In this document: positions 1 through 11,278 of the stretch, piece after piece | Position numbering within the stretch: the stretch's first letter is position 1 | Layout: each line of letters starts with the position of its first letter | NCBI GenBank assembly: GCA_026120035.1 | Contig: JALRME010000032.1 | Span: 434,001 to 498,000 of the forward strand | Reading direction: 5' to 3' | Length of the DNA: 64,000 bases | DNA from: Coleophoma eucalyptorum | Taxonomy: Eukaryota > Ascomycota > Leotiomycetes > Helotiales > Dermateaceae | Program-made: the position numbers and the translations under genes | The notes under the pieces: generated by a model | Told to the model about the DNA's origin: nothing | Database searches by the model: none | Seen by the model: the letters and a program-made list of their open reading frames with translations, nothing else

Positions 1-138
1 CCACCGGAGGAGATTTACGCGGACCAGCTCCGACAGCTGAATGATATGGGTTTCTTTGATTTCGACCGAAATGTAGCAGCCCTAAGGAGAAGTGGCGGTA
101 GCGTTCAGGGGGCCATCGAACAATTATTGAACGGCTAG
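1..138 (+). CDS. DSK2: Dsk2/ubiquilin-type ubiquitin receptor, 3' end (UBA domain)
   Basis: The first 45 codons in frame 1 end at TAG (136-138) and encode a C-terminal UBA domain. They contain the Leu-x-x-Met-Gly-Phe type ubiquitin-binding loop (QLNDMGFFDFDRN) and the closing helix GAIEQLLNG. Dsk2/ubiquilins carry one UBA at the extreme C-terminus, and this matches that position. They shuttle ubiquitinated proteins to the proteasome through an N-terminal ubiquitin-like domain, which would lie left of this window. Another UBA protein cannot be excluded from 45 residues, but the spacing and the 'NLxxLxxxGGSVxGAIExLL' style are typical of Dsk2. The gene is truncated only by the window edge. Confidence 0.8.
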   Translation, partial: PPEEIYADQLRQLNDMGFFDFDRNVAALRRSGGSVQGAIEQLLNG

Positions 139-424
139 ATACTAATGCAATTCGAGAAGGAGCTTTTTCTGTTGTCATGCCGCTGGGTTGAAGTCTGTAT
201 ATAAGGCTTAGGGGCTTACTCAAGGGCAATGGTAGAACAGGGATTTACTAAGATACAACATGAGTAAAGGGAGCATATCCGTCATTCCACGTCTGAGGTG
301 TGCTCAGGATATGGAATTGTTATCCACTTCTATGAGCGATTGAGGAATAATAGCCCAGTGCATCTGGGTAGCTTCATAAATGCTAAGGGCTTCAAATATT
401 ACTCATGATACCTTTCGTAATATA

Positions 425-1738
425 TCATTGCCTAGCTTTCCTCCTTCTCAGTAACTCGCCAAGTGGTATGTCATCGTCATCAGATCCATAGACAGCAGGT
501 GCACGAATGGGCAGCATCGACTCCGCATCTTCATCCACCCCAAAATCCTTCAATCGCTCGCCTTCCGAATTCGTCCATCCAGGCTGCCCATCAATACCTT
601 CTTCATACTCATATTCACTCTCGCTCGCATTGTCACCCTCGTCGTCACTTTCTAGCCTTGCAAATCTCTCATAGTCTTTCCTCTGCCTTGCTTTGAAGGC
701 CTCGATACCTTCATCCAACAATTTTTGCTTCTCAGCCAAGTGCTGGATTGCCGCCCGTGGCATTTTATCAGGGTCTAAAGGTGGCCAAGTAGTTGATTCG
801 GCCTCAAAGCCGTTGACTTCCCATTTCCCTGCCTCTGATATCCGGGGCGTCTTTGCAAAAGGCAGGAACCACAACAAGATATTACGCGTGCCCATCCCCT
901 GCACCAAATTCTTCCAGATTCCTATATCATACGGAAATTCCTGGTGTCTTATATATACCTTCTGACCACCACTCCCGTATGTGTATCCACCACTCTTTCT
1001 CGCGCGAGCAAGCAGGGCTTCGTGTCTCTCGATCTCCCAGCTTTCTATCATCGTCGTGTTCGTTGCTAAGCTGTAAATAGCTCGCACCAGAAGGATGGAG
1101 AGAGCAAAAAGCACGAGTCCATTTGCGACTGAGACCGCAAACAAATGTGCCATTGCCCATGCTGAGGGTCCTAGGTAGCTGGGCATGTCTCGATCAGTCC
1201 AAAGGATGTGGATACGGATGAAGAGGAAGTAGGAGAGTAGGCCGGTGCTAAGGACACAGTAAAGCACGAAGCGGAGGAAATGTGGGAATGTTGTGTGCGA
1301 GACGCAGTTTTGAGTCCACGGACAATGATGGTCCATTTTTGGGATGCATCTTTATCGGCGTCTTTAGCTTACAGCATATGGAACGGGAGAAGTAGAAGCA
1401 TACCGTCCGCAGGTCCGGCAGTGATGTGCTCTAGGAGGTTTAATAGCTTCGCATTTCCTGCACCATCTCAAACCCTTCTTCAAGATCTCCTCCTCACTGT
1501 CTTCCCTTGCATCTTCCTCGCCATACTTCTTAGCCCAGCCTTTGGGCCCTGGATCGATTCGGACAGCTTGAGCATAGCTCCACCATAGACAAATTAAGAG
1601 GCCGTTGAACCAGAGGAGTTCCTTTTGAGTAAGTGGACCAGGCTCAATGAAGTAGAAGAGAACTATGGGCGTGTATGCGATAAAACATATCAGCGCCGAC
1701 ACAGCTGGAACTGCAAGCTTTTGCAGAGAGAATGGCAT
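425..1738 (-). CDS. PFA4: Palmitoyltransferase Pfa4 (DHHC family)
   Basis: Two exons, 1404-1738 and 425-1349, are joined over a 54-bp intron (1350-1403; donor GTATGC, acceptor AAAG). They give 419 aa. The intron splits the cysteine-rich domain: exon 1 ends within CGR and exon 2 resumes at CIPKMDHHCPWTQNC, which restores a complete DHHC-CRD. Four membrane segments are visible, two before the CRD (residues about 10-30 and 43-60) and two after it. Pfa4 is an ER S-acyltransferase that in yeast palmitoylates chitin synthase Chs3 and amino-acid permeases. The C-terminal acidic tail (residues about 330-400) is low complexity. The start is the ATG at 1738; upstream sequence shows no extension. Confidence 0.9.
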
Positions 1739-2384
1739 GCTGTTGTTGAAGACGGGAGTTTCTCGCTGACGCGTGAAATCAACCGAGCCTTGCAGTGCAG
1801 CCTTGTGACATTTTCAGAATTTGATTGGTTGGCTCGCAACAATTAGTTCTAAGGCCTCGCCAGGTCCTTGAAGCCGAGAAAACCCTACCTATCTTACGTA
1901 CACATACATGACATACTCGCTCTCTTCCTCTCCCTAGGGCCTATCTCGCGCATGCGTCTTTGGGAGAACAGGCATGGACGCGAACTCTCCAATCAGAAAT
2001 GCGAAGTGCAGGGTATGTTCTTGCCTTACGAGTTAGCACTCAGCTTGCCCGGCCTGATGTTTGGCCGACCTCATAAGCGAGCTGGCACGGCGTAACGTAA
2101 CCCGCCGTGCAGTTCAGACTGGGAAAGTTATGGACTTACGATGTTACGCCGACCATGTCAAAGTGATAAAAATGAGTTTACGTAGATGTGGTTTTACTAC
2201 CCACTCCCAGAGAACAACCACCATGCGGGTACTCACTTCGCTACCGAACCGGCATGACTTCTTCCCTGTTGATGTTGGTATAAGAGAATCTTGAGTATGT
2301 TCTGTAGGTGTTGTTTTCCTGCGTCCTTCTCATTTTCAATTGCTTGCGTGCTTTTTCTATACGTCTGGGACAAAATTCATCAAA
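1739..2384. other. Divergent intergenic region, pfa4 / MFS transporter
   Basis: This 646-bp stretch is shared by two divergent genes. It holds a perfect 8-bp inverted repeat (2085-2110, listed separately). It also has several TTACG-type words near 1895, 2027, 2094, 2138-2150 and 2178, including two TTACGTA hexamer-plus cores. No convincing gene was seen; the short open frames have no family features. Confidence 0.5.
2085..2110. promoter_or_regulatory. Perfect inverted repeat upstream of the MFS gene
   Basis: The arms GCACGGCG (2085-2092) and CGCCGTGC (2103-2110) are exact reverse complements separated by 10 nt. The repeat lies 275 bp upstream of the MFS start codon. Inverted CGG/CCG half-sites are the usual target of Zn(II)2Cys6 regulators, so a binding site is plausible. 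That role is inferred only from the symmetry and position. Confidence 0.5.
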
Positions 2385-4328
2385 ATGGCTTCCTCATCTT
2401 CACTGGCGGAGAAGGGCTCAATCCCCGGCGCATCTCCTAACCCCCAAGGAGATGTGGATTTCCTTCCTACTAAAGACGAAACTGTAGACTTCAAGCCTAC
2501 AAAGGCGTTCATGTTGGCATTTTCCTCTCTGGCTGTCATTACTCTAGCAGCCGCATTGGATGCAACATCTCTCAGCATAGCCTTGCCCATAGTCACCGAG
2601 AAGCTTAGCGGAACAGCCATCGAAGCTTTTTGGTCAGGGACATCCTTCTTGGTTACTTCCGCCGTCTTTCAGCCTACTCTCACAGGTCTTAGCCATGTCT
2701 TTGGGAGGAAACAGCTTTTGCTCTTCTCGGCACTCTTTTTTGCTGTTGGGTCTCTCATAGCTGCTGTTGCGAAGAACATGACAATGATGTAGGTTCTCAT
2801 GTGATTCTTGAAACGCCGTTTGCTAATAGACTTTAAGGCTAGCCGGTCGGACGATACAGGGTATTGGTGGTGGTGGAATCTTAGCATTGGGAGAAGTCGT
2901 AGTTACCGATCTTGTCCCATTGGCAGTTCGTGGAGCCTGGTTTGGATACTTGGGTTCAATGTGGGCCATTGGCAGTGTAACGGGGTATATGCTCCTACAA
3001 TTTACTCTAGCATTTCAGCTGCTAACGACCATCAACAGACCCTTGATGGGAGGTGCTTTTGCGCAGAACGTATCCTGGCGCTGGATATTCTGGATTAACC
3101 TGCCTATTGCTGGTCTCGGTGCAATTCTAATTGCCATCTTCCTAAAGCTGAAAAGAACCGAAGGAAGCCTCGTTTCCAAAGCCAAAAGATTTGACTGGTT
3201 GGGGTCTGTTATCTTTACAGCAGCTACTCTTTCATTCCTCATTCCTCTTACTTGGGGTGGTGTTAACTATCCCTGGAAATCATGGCGCGTAATCTTACCA
3301 TTGTTACTTGGTGTAGCAGGTTTGGTAGGATTCTCATTTTGGGAACTTAGGCTGTCTAAAAGAGCATTCGATAAGGACGGAAAGCCACTTCCTGGGAACT
3401 TCGTTGAGCCTATTATCCGTATGAGCATCTTTCACAATTGGACTCTACGAGGCAAGCCTCCTTTACTTCTTTAGACAAAGCACGCGCTAAAAGTGTCTAG
3501 TTACCTATATCACTACCATAGTTCATGGTATGGTACTTTGGTCTTTGCTTTATTACCTTCCCTTATACTACGAGGGAGTCCAGCAATACACTCCTATCAT
3601 CTCTGGTGTTGCTATTCTACCAGAAACTAGCTTTGTAGCTCGTAAGTCTCACTATGTAGTTAGCCTGGAATAATACTGATCTTTCTCCAGCGATGTCAAT
3701 TATCGTGGGTGTTGTTTGCGCCAAGACACTTCGATATCGTTGGGCAATCTGGACCGGCTGGGTTTTCACGACAGCTGGCTGCGGTATACTCTACCTTCTT
3801 GGTCCCAAGACAACCATCGTTCAGTGGGTTTTCATCAACATTGCTATATCTATAGGCACCGGCATGCTTTTCCCGGCCTTGGGCCTTGCACTTCAAGCCG
3901 CAGGCAGGCCAAGGGATGCGGGGCATAACGCCGCTTTCTACTCCTTCACAAGGGTCATCGGCCAGTCAATTGGTGTAGCCGTCGGTGGTGTTGTATTTCA
4001 AAACCAGCTCAAACAGAAGCTGATGAATTACCCTACTCTTGCGCCAAAGGCCGCCGAGTATAGCCAGGACTCTACTGCCTTGGTCTCAATCATTAAGTCC
4101 ATGCCAGCAGGTGCTGACAAAACGGATTTGATTCAAGCTTACTCGGATGCGCTTGGTGTCATCTGGCTCGTCATGCTCGGATTGAGCGCAGCAGCCCTCG
4201 TTGCGAGTCTTTTTACGAAGAGCTACACGCTTATCCAGAACCATGAGACTCTTCAAGGTTTTGATAACGAAAAAAAGATGTTGGATGTTGAGGCTGCAGG
4301 TTCGTCTTCTTCGGATGAACAGAATTGA
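2385..4328 (+). CDS. MFS drug:H+ antiporter (DHA family, 14 TM)
   Basis: Five exons (2385-2788, 2838-2984, 3039-3451, 3501-3641, 3691-4328) sum to 580 aa. Family motifs are in order: the motif-A-like loop GLSHVFGRK after TM2, RTIQGIGGGG (motif B region) and GPLMGGAFAQ (motif C, antiporter signature), followed by WRWIFWINLP. The N-terminal 45 residues are hydrophilic and cytosolic, and the C-terminal tail is acidic and serine-rich. Such proteins export toxic compounds or secondary metabolites at the plasma membrane; the substrate cannot be read from sequence. No biosynthetic genes flank it. Intron 3 (3452-3500) has a GC donor. The only alternative, a GT donor at 3419, would remove 11 conserved residues. 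The start is the ATG at 2385, which follows AAA. Confidence 0.88.
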
Positions 4329-4996
4329 AGTTTTTAAACCATTAGTTTCCTTTCATGATTTTAATTAAGAGATAGACATAAAGATAGAAGGTCTTGCATA
4401 TTAGGCGTTTCTGGGCTGTGTGAAGTAAGAACGGGTATTAGAGTTATGAAAGAGTCTCCTCTTAGTAATCATAATTATAAAATTTAGATCATCACTCTCT
4501 CACCTTTCTCTAAAGAGCCATAAGGATTAAATGTTCAACAAGTGATACAAGTAATAGGAGAACTCCTATCTCGTCACTTAATAACTCGGCCACTCCACTG
4601 AAGAGCCTGGACTCAAACCCCCTTGGACAAGCATGTCACTACCATCACGTGCATGACAAGCCTGTGGGTCTATTTTCAGCTTGGCAGGGTCAGGTTCCAG
4701 AATTTAAGCGACCTCCACTTGTTGGTAGCTTCCAGCGTCATCACTCGCTCAAGTTAAAGCTCCACTGCCACCCCTCACCAGCTGCAACGTACTACTTTCT
4801 GCGTTCTCATATTACAAGATTACAACAGCAACAGATACCATTCATCCTCTCATCTTCTTATCAACATAAGCATTTTTCAACTCCAGCTTAAAGCAGCTTC
4901 ATCAAAGAAATCTGTAAGCTTCACTTTTATGAGCTTGTTCCAAAAGCTCAGAGCTCACCGACAACCCCGCTAACGTCTTCAACTCAAGATCCCATC
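4329..4996. other. Intergenic, MFS 3' end to beta-flanking promoter
   Basis: AT-rich sequence follows the MFS stop, then a CA/CT-rich leader stretch precedes the next ATG. A tRNA-like A-box on the minus strand near 4590 was examined and rejected. No gene was recognised. Confidence 0.4.
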
Positions 4997-5878
4997 ATGT
5001 CTGGCAGAGATTACGAAGACAACCGAGGTGGCTACGGCGGTGGTAAGTTTTTGAATACTTGTTTCTTGGTTCCTGCATTGAGCAGAGGAAGATCTGTGAG
5101 CTGATATTACTTTTCAGATCGCCAAGAAGAATACGGCTCCGGACGAGGAGGTTACGGTGGCAATGAGGGATACGGAGGCGGCAATGAAGGTTACGGAGGT
5201 GGACGTCAAGAGCATCGCCCACAACAAAACTACGGCGGAGGAGGAGGATACGCTGGCGGCGACGATGACGACTTCAGCGGTGCCCAACGACACGCAGAAC
5301 AACATGCTGGAAGTGAGGGTGACAGAAACATCTTTTCCAGCGTTTTAGGCATGCTCGGCCAAAACAAGCAAAATATTGGCCAGGGCCATGTTAATGAGGA
5401 CGAGGCTGTTCAATCTCACCAACAATTCTTTGGTGGAGGTGGAAACAGCCAACCTGCTGAGGTGCGTCACTTTTTTTTTTAGCTCGAGCTAAGTGGTAGT
5501 AGACTGTGGAGAATTCTGACATTTTCCTCTAGTCTTCATCTATGGGCCAGGCTGCTGCTATGCAGGCCTTGAAGATGTTCAGCGGTGGCCAGAGTGGCAA
5601 CTCAGCGGGAGGAAACGGCCAAGTGAGTCTTGCCGACCGCTTCCCACTAAGTAATACATGTATTAATACTTCATTAACCACAGAATGCTTTCATCGGCAT
5701 GGCAATGGCAGAGGCTAGCAAGCTCTTTGAGCAACAATCTGCACAAGGCAACGTCTCATCGGGAGCGAGCAAGGAATCCGCAGTCCAACAGGCTGGCGAG
5801 ATGGCTTTGAAAATGTACATGAAGAGCCAGGGTGGTAACGCTGGAGGCTTGATGGGACTTGCTTCTAAGTTTATGTAA
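4997..5878 (+). CDS. Gly/Tyr-rich 'beta-flanking'-type protein
   Basis: Four exons (4997-5042, 5118-5461, 5533-5622, 5684-5878) give 224 aa. Residues 1-75 are a low-complexity Gly/Tyr/Asn/Gln region with GGYGG-type repeats, followed by an acidic DDDD patch. The rest is a helical, Gln/Met/Ala-rich region containing FSSVLGMLGQ, AAAMQALKMF and a C-terminal GGLMGLASKFM. This layout matches the fungal family annotated as 'beta-flanking protein', whose biochemical role is not established. There is no signal peptide or membrane segment, so it is probably cytosolic or nuclear. The disordered N-terminus resembles RNA-granule proteins, but no RNA-binding domain is visible. The introns show standard GTAAGT, GTGCGT and GTGAGT donors. 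Confidence 0.75.
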
Positions 5879-7123
5879 GATTGCGATTGGCTCGGCTTTG
5901 CATAAGAACACTCGATGGTATTCATGATGAGATGAAAATATACTCGGTTGGTCAAAAGTAGCTCTGGTGCATACAAAGAATAAAAAACCAGTGTTTTTGC
6001 TTGGATTTTTTCAATCAGAAAAAGAAACACTTTACTACGAAAGAGTAAGTATTATTTATCACGTACAATAATCTTGCTGCCCCAGGCATTATATTATGTT
6101 CTTTTCTTGAACGGCAATCTCCGGTCCTACATTCCACAGCGTTCGGAATAGCCTTGATTTATAGGGCTCTGGTAGAGCACATTTATAGTCTTCAGTTTTT
6201 AATTCATTGATCTTCTTTCTTATTAGTACACAGCTGACTAGAGAAAGACGATGCAAAGTTGTAATGACACCGTTTGATTGAAATGGGGTACCTGTGTTTG
6301 TGGTTCTTAGTCCCATGTCCAGTGGTTATTAGTCGTTTGTTTACTCTGGTCCTACCTAGGGGGCTCCGTTTAACGATTATCAGAATTCATCTCCTTTTTG
6401 TCGGATCCAGCTTGTTGGAACACACGGACCTAGAGAATGTAGCTACTATCGCTATGGAAAGACTGCAACGAGCTGAGTAAGGTCCATATGCTTTTGTTGA
6501 CATTATGCCAGGAGCTAATATACAGAGTAGATACTTTGTTTGCTCGTGATGACAAGCGATGGACGATCTTAACGCCCAAAGTCGCTTATGTCCAGCAGTT
6601 TGACTTAATCTATTTATGTAACTTATTTGCTTTACTTACGTAGGGAAGCACTTGGCTCATTTATAAAACCTGAATCCTCCTCTAATTATTCTTCTGTTTT
6701 GTTCCAAGTATCAAGGAAGTCCCGGGCAGAACAGAGTTCGGAGGATCGAAATTCCTATTTTCCAGCCACTCGCATCTCACGTCCTAAACCTAACCGAACT
6801 CCTTTCCCCACGGATCTGACCCGAGATAGCATATTTCTTCTATTGTCAATAGCTCCTACATTCTTTTTTCTTCAACCAGCCGAATTTATGAGCGCTCGCA
6901 GCTCGAAGATTCAGAGAGAACCAAAAAAGTCCCCATTGAATCGAGCCACATATGCACGTGGTTGTGGAGGCAAGAATCGCGTCACTTCACTAAGGTGGCG
7001 TAAGCCGACGGATTGGGCTTCCCGCACGATTTCGGCTCCAAGTAAATTATCCAGAGATCTCTCTTACGACATCTGCTCGGCGACTATCACCATCAAGCTC
7101 AACGTCTGCGAATAGCTGCAACT
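5879..7123. other. Intergenic, beta-flanking 3' end to zinc transporter
   Basis: This 1.2 kb holds no recognisable gene. A 162-codon open frame (6627-7115) has no family features, probably lies in the leader of the zinc transporter and has atypical composition. A CACGTG hexamer lies near 6955. No zinc-response-like ACCTTNAAGGT element was seen. Confidence 0.4.
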
Positions 7124-8863
7124 ATGGCGTGGTCGAAGTCAACGCGCATCACGGTGATGCTCGGCATCGATGCTGCCTTCTTCCTCTTGGAGCTGGGCGT
7201 TGGTGTGGTGGTTGGATCTCTGGCTCTGATGGCAGATGCTTTCCACATGGTACGAATAGCGCCACGTCTTGGAATTGCACAGTGCTAACACCGGCGCAGC
7301 TGAACGATATTATCTCTCTTGCCGTTGGGTTATGGGCTGTCAAGGCTGCACAGAAGGCGACTACTGATAAATATTCCTTTGGTGTTGGTGCCCCTGTTCT
7401 CCATCGCTTGAAACTTGTTTACTGAATCCCCGCAGTGGCTGCGAGCTGAAATCTTGGGAGCGTTTTTCAATGCCGTCTTCCTTATCGCCCTGTGCCTCTC
7501 GATCGTCCTCGAAGCTGTCACTCGTCTCCTCGATCCCCCAGACATCAGCAACCCTGTTCTTATCCTCGTTGTCGGCAGTTTGGGTCTGGCATCCAACCTT
7601 GCTGGATTCTTTGTCTTGGGAGGTCATGGCCATTCTCATGGGCCCGGAGAGAGTCATGATCATTCGCACGGCGATGAAATTAGGGATGCGGAAGAGGGCC
7701 ACAGTCATTCCCATGATGCTGAGGATGTCGAAAACGAACCTGTAACAGAAATATTCCCTGAGGCCTTGGTAGGAAAGGCATCGAAGACGAGACATCTCAA
7801 ATTCAACGGCGGCGACGAGGAGGCTACTCCATCGCATGGCAGATCTATGAGCAGAGCATCATCCAAGAAGCATCGTCGAAGAGCAAGCAGTGGACGAGGA
7901 AGTCGTTTTGGCAACCTCGAGGATATTAGTATTCACCCAGCAAGCTTCAGACAGGATATTATTGCTGCAAGCAAGCCACAATTGAATGGTATTGAGAGTG
8001 AGGATTATTCTCAGTCTGAAGAAGAGGCTATCACTGAACGCGGTCCTACCGAGCGATCTCCATTGCTCAGCAAGTCAAATGGTAATGGTGCTCACAAGCA
8101 TTCGCATTCCCACAGCAGTCACGGACATTCAAACTCCAAGAGCCCTAGACGCAACTCACATGCGAATCATAACCACAACAAACCAAAGAAGCCTTCCGCG
8201 GGTGGTCATGGGCACAACCATGATGACATGGGCATGAACGCAATGGTTCTTCACGTCATCGGAGATGCCCTTGGAAATGTTGGTGTCATCGTATCCGCTC
8301 TTATCATCTGGCTTACAACCTCTCCTTATCGGTTCTACGCCGACCCGGCAGTTTCTCTTTTCATTACACTCATTATCTTGAAGTCATGCATTCCCTTAAC
8401 ATCAGCAACAGCCAAAATCCTGCTTCAAGCGACTCCCGATCACATTGATGTCAACGATATCAAAGCAGACATCCAAGACATACCTGGGGTTATCAGCTGT
8501 CACCACGTTCATATCTGGCAACTCAGCGATACCCAGGTCGTAGCCTCAATGCATATTCAAGTCGCATTTGCCATTAGCGAGGCTGGCGGAGAGGAATATA
8601 TGAATCTCGCCAGAGCTTCACGAAAATGTCTCCACGCATATGGAATCCACAGTGCAACGATCCAACCCGAGTTCTGCCTTGACAAGGATCATGACCACGT
8701 TGAAGGACCATCAGCAAATCTTGAAGGGTCTAAGTGCGGATCAGAGACCAATTCGTGTCTCCTAGCTTGTGTCGATGACTGCGAGGGTAGGGGATGCTGC
8801 TCGGCACCAAAGCAAGTTGATGCACAACACGACCATTCAGACCATGATGGGCACACTCACTAG
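7124..8863 (+). CDS. ZRC1: CDF zinc transporter, Zrc1/Cot1 type (vacuolar)
   Basis: Three exons (7124-7249, 7300-7383, 7436-8863) encode 545 aa. Both metal-site motifs of the cation diffusion facilitator family are intact: HMLND in TM2 (its codons are joined by intron 1) and HVIGD in TM5. Between TM4 and TM5 lies a very long loop (about residues 130-330) with His/Asp/Gly clusters such as HGHSHG and HSHSSHGHS, which bind zinc in this family. Six TM segments and a cytosolic C-terminal domain follow the family plan. The tail carries a cysteine cluster (CGSETNSC, CVDDCEGRGCC) and then a His-rich end. Family knowledge places it in the vacuolar membrane, moving Zn2+ or Co2+ in exchange for H+. Intron 2 uses a weak GTTGGT donor; no other donor preserves the FGWLRAEILG block. 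Confidence 0.92.
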
Positions 8864-9402
8864 ACTTTCCTTCTTATCACTATTTCTCTTTGCCTACGTT
8901 ATTTTCGTGCAGTTCACGTGCTAGGGTAGAACGATCTAAGCCACAAAAGTTAAAGTGCTAGATATCGTGGGAGATTCGGCGTTTTTTTTTTTTGTGTCGG
9001 TTCGACGTGTATCACAAATATGGGTGGGAGGTGTCACGTCAATTGGCGAGGTGCTGAAGCACATTTATCGTAATCAGTGGTGATGTAATTACTAGATTCG
9101 TACATATATCCAATTCAATGTCCGTTTTCTGTGTTTAAACGGCCTTCAGAGTCTTTGCTGTTAGCTTCCTCCACCCTCGTCTATTTTCATAGCCTACCTG
9201 ACCAGTATAGTGTAGCTTAATGATAGAAGGGAGACACATTCAGCAATTTCTAGTGTTCGGGTTATAGAGAGAGGACCAACACCCTTGCAGGAGGTCTAAG
9301 CATCTTGGCGTGTTGGATCTATGTCTATATTTTAAATATCTACTCATTTTAAATCTCGCTCCAAATCTTGCCACTTCCTTACAAAGCTTTACACCCAGCA
9401 TT
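8864..9402. other. Convergent intergenic, ZRC1 / OLA1
   Basis: These 539 bp lie between two gene 3' ends. They contain a T12 run near 8983 and AT-rich 3' UTR-like sequence. Nothing else was recognised. Confidence 0.4.
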
Positions 9403-11278
9403 CTATTTCTTAGGTGCCACATCTGGAACATAAATGTTAGTCTTTTGTATTATTTAGCATAGAGGAGGTGGTCTTGGAAGTGAGAAATGGATGTTCAATT
9501 ATGAAAGGGATAGTAAAGAACATACTGAATTGAAAATGAATGATATCGCCATCCTGAACGACCTATTGTACTCGAAGAGACCCATTAGCAATCCATAATC
9601 CTCTAAATACTGGTTTACCAGACGCATATTATAAAGAGATATAAAATCAAAAGAAAAGAAAAGAGAGCGGTTTGAGGTTGTAATCACTCACATAAGTCTT
9701 CCCCTCCTGTCTATATTTGCCGGCGGCCTTAATTGGCCCCATAGACTTGCCACCCTCACAGAGATCGTGGAAGTCCTGATATGCCACGACTTCCGCCTTG
9801 ATGAATCCACGTTCGAAATCACCGTGGATAGCCCCAGCGGCTTGTGGTGCCAAACAGCCTTTTTGAATGGTCCAGCAGCGAATTTCTTTCTCACCGGCTA
9901 GGTTGTTGAAAGGGTGTGTTAGTGCGCAATTCATGATACCAGGTGGGAAAGAATGGAGGATTAGTACCTGTAAAGTAATACTGTAGTCCAAGTTTGGTGA
10001 ATCCTTCGGTGATGATTTTGTCCAGTTTGCTCTTCACCTTAGACTCTTTCAGGAACTCCTCCAGCTTAGTAGGCTCCTCACGTAGCGCATAAAGCTTCTC
10101 CTCAAACTCAATCGAGAAGGGGACAATATCTCGTGGTGTTCCACCATGTTCTGTCACCCACTTGGCGATCAGTGGGAGATACTTGCTCTTCTGTCGCAGG
10201 TAATCTTTCATGGTCAGGTTGACCAGATAGATTACCGGCTTAGTGGTAATCAGTTGCATCTTGTCGTTGATCAGCTGAATCTCGGCTGGTGTCCAGGATC
10301 CATCTCGAACTGGTTTGTCGTTCTCTAGCATCTTCAAATATAGCCATTCAGTATCTGTTAAGAGTATGTAGAGATTAAATATTTCATACTTACCGCTTTG
10401 ATTTTTGTTGTGGTCTCGGTAAATAGTGGTAGCATCTTATACTTCCCACCGGCTTTTCTAACAATAGCTTCTTCAGCTACAATAGTCTTCTGAAGGATAT
10501 CTTAGGGATTCGCATTAGTATAGCTCTTTAACCTCCTTCCAACAAGGACTCACCAAGATCCTTTTTACAGAGCTCGCTTTGGATCGTATCTAAAATCGAT
10601 ACAACCATTGATTAATACTCATAAATTCATGGAAGTTTGGTGAAACTGACTCAAGTCCCTTACGGGATCAATGGAGTCATCAACGTGGAGAACTTCATCA
10701 TTATCAAAAGCACTAAAATAGAATATTTTGGTTAACATCAAAATTCTTTGCTTGGACAATGGAGTCCTAAGACAAGGAGCATACCGGACAATGTGAAACA
10801 TGCCATCCACTGCTTGAATGTGACTTAGGAAAGCATTTCCAAGTCCCTCGCCTTGAGATGCACCTTTGATCAAGCCGGCAATATCGGTGACCTGCAAATA
10901 TGCTGGATACATGGACGGAGGCTGCCATAAGTCACAGAGGAAGTCCTAAAGCGAAAATGATCAGTCAAATCATATCGTTATGCTCATACAATCCCAACCA
11001 AAACAAAAGCACTCAAGAGGTGAAATCTGGAAGAAAGAAAACGAAGGACAATCAAAACATACATATCTAGCATCGGGAACCGCACATCTGGCTTCATTGG
11101 GTTCGATGGTACAAAATGGATAGTTCTCTGCTGGCGCACTCTGTTCCGTGAGTAAGTTAAACAGCGAGCTCTTGCCAACATTCGGCAAGCCGACGCATCC
11201 CATCTTAAGGTTCTTGCGAACACGACCAAAAGCCACCACATTGTTCGTCACATCCTCGACTGCTTTCTTGGGCGGCAT
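9403..11278 (-). CDS. OLA1: Obg-like ATPase 1 (YchF family)
   Basis: Nine exons on the minus strand: 11063-11278, 10785-10945, 10651-10712, 10554-10589, 10394-10500, 9968-10331, 9692-9897, 9526-9562 and 9403-9422. They sum to 1209 nt and give 402 aa, close to the usual 394-396. The P-loop GLPNVGKSS sits near residue 31, and the switch region [19 protein letters not shown] follows. The fourth nucleotide motif is the relaxed NLTMKD form typical of OLA1, which prefers ATP. The C-terminal TGS domain ends with [16 protein letters not shown]. Ola1 is a cytosolic P-loop ATPase linked to translation control and stress responses. Exons of 36, 37 and 20 nt are unusually small; each restores highly conserved residues. 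Confidence 0.93.

Noticed and set aside
4565..4625. Minus-strand tRNA-Ser/Leu-like A-box (TGGCCGAGT...TTAAG)
   Set aside because: The acceptor stem does not pair, no B-box lies at a proper distance downstream, and the T-arm-like GGTTTGAGTCC lies on the wrong side.
6627..7115. 162-codon open frame before the zinc transporter
   Set aside because: It has no family features, shows composition unlike the neighbours and ends just before the real ATG; it is most likely 5' leader.
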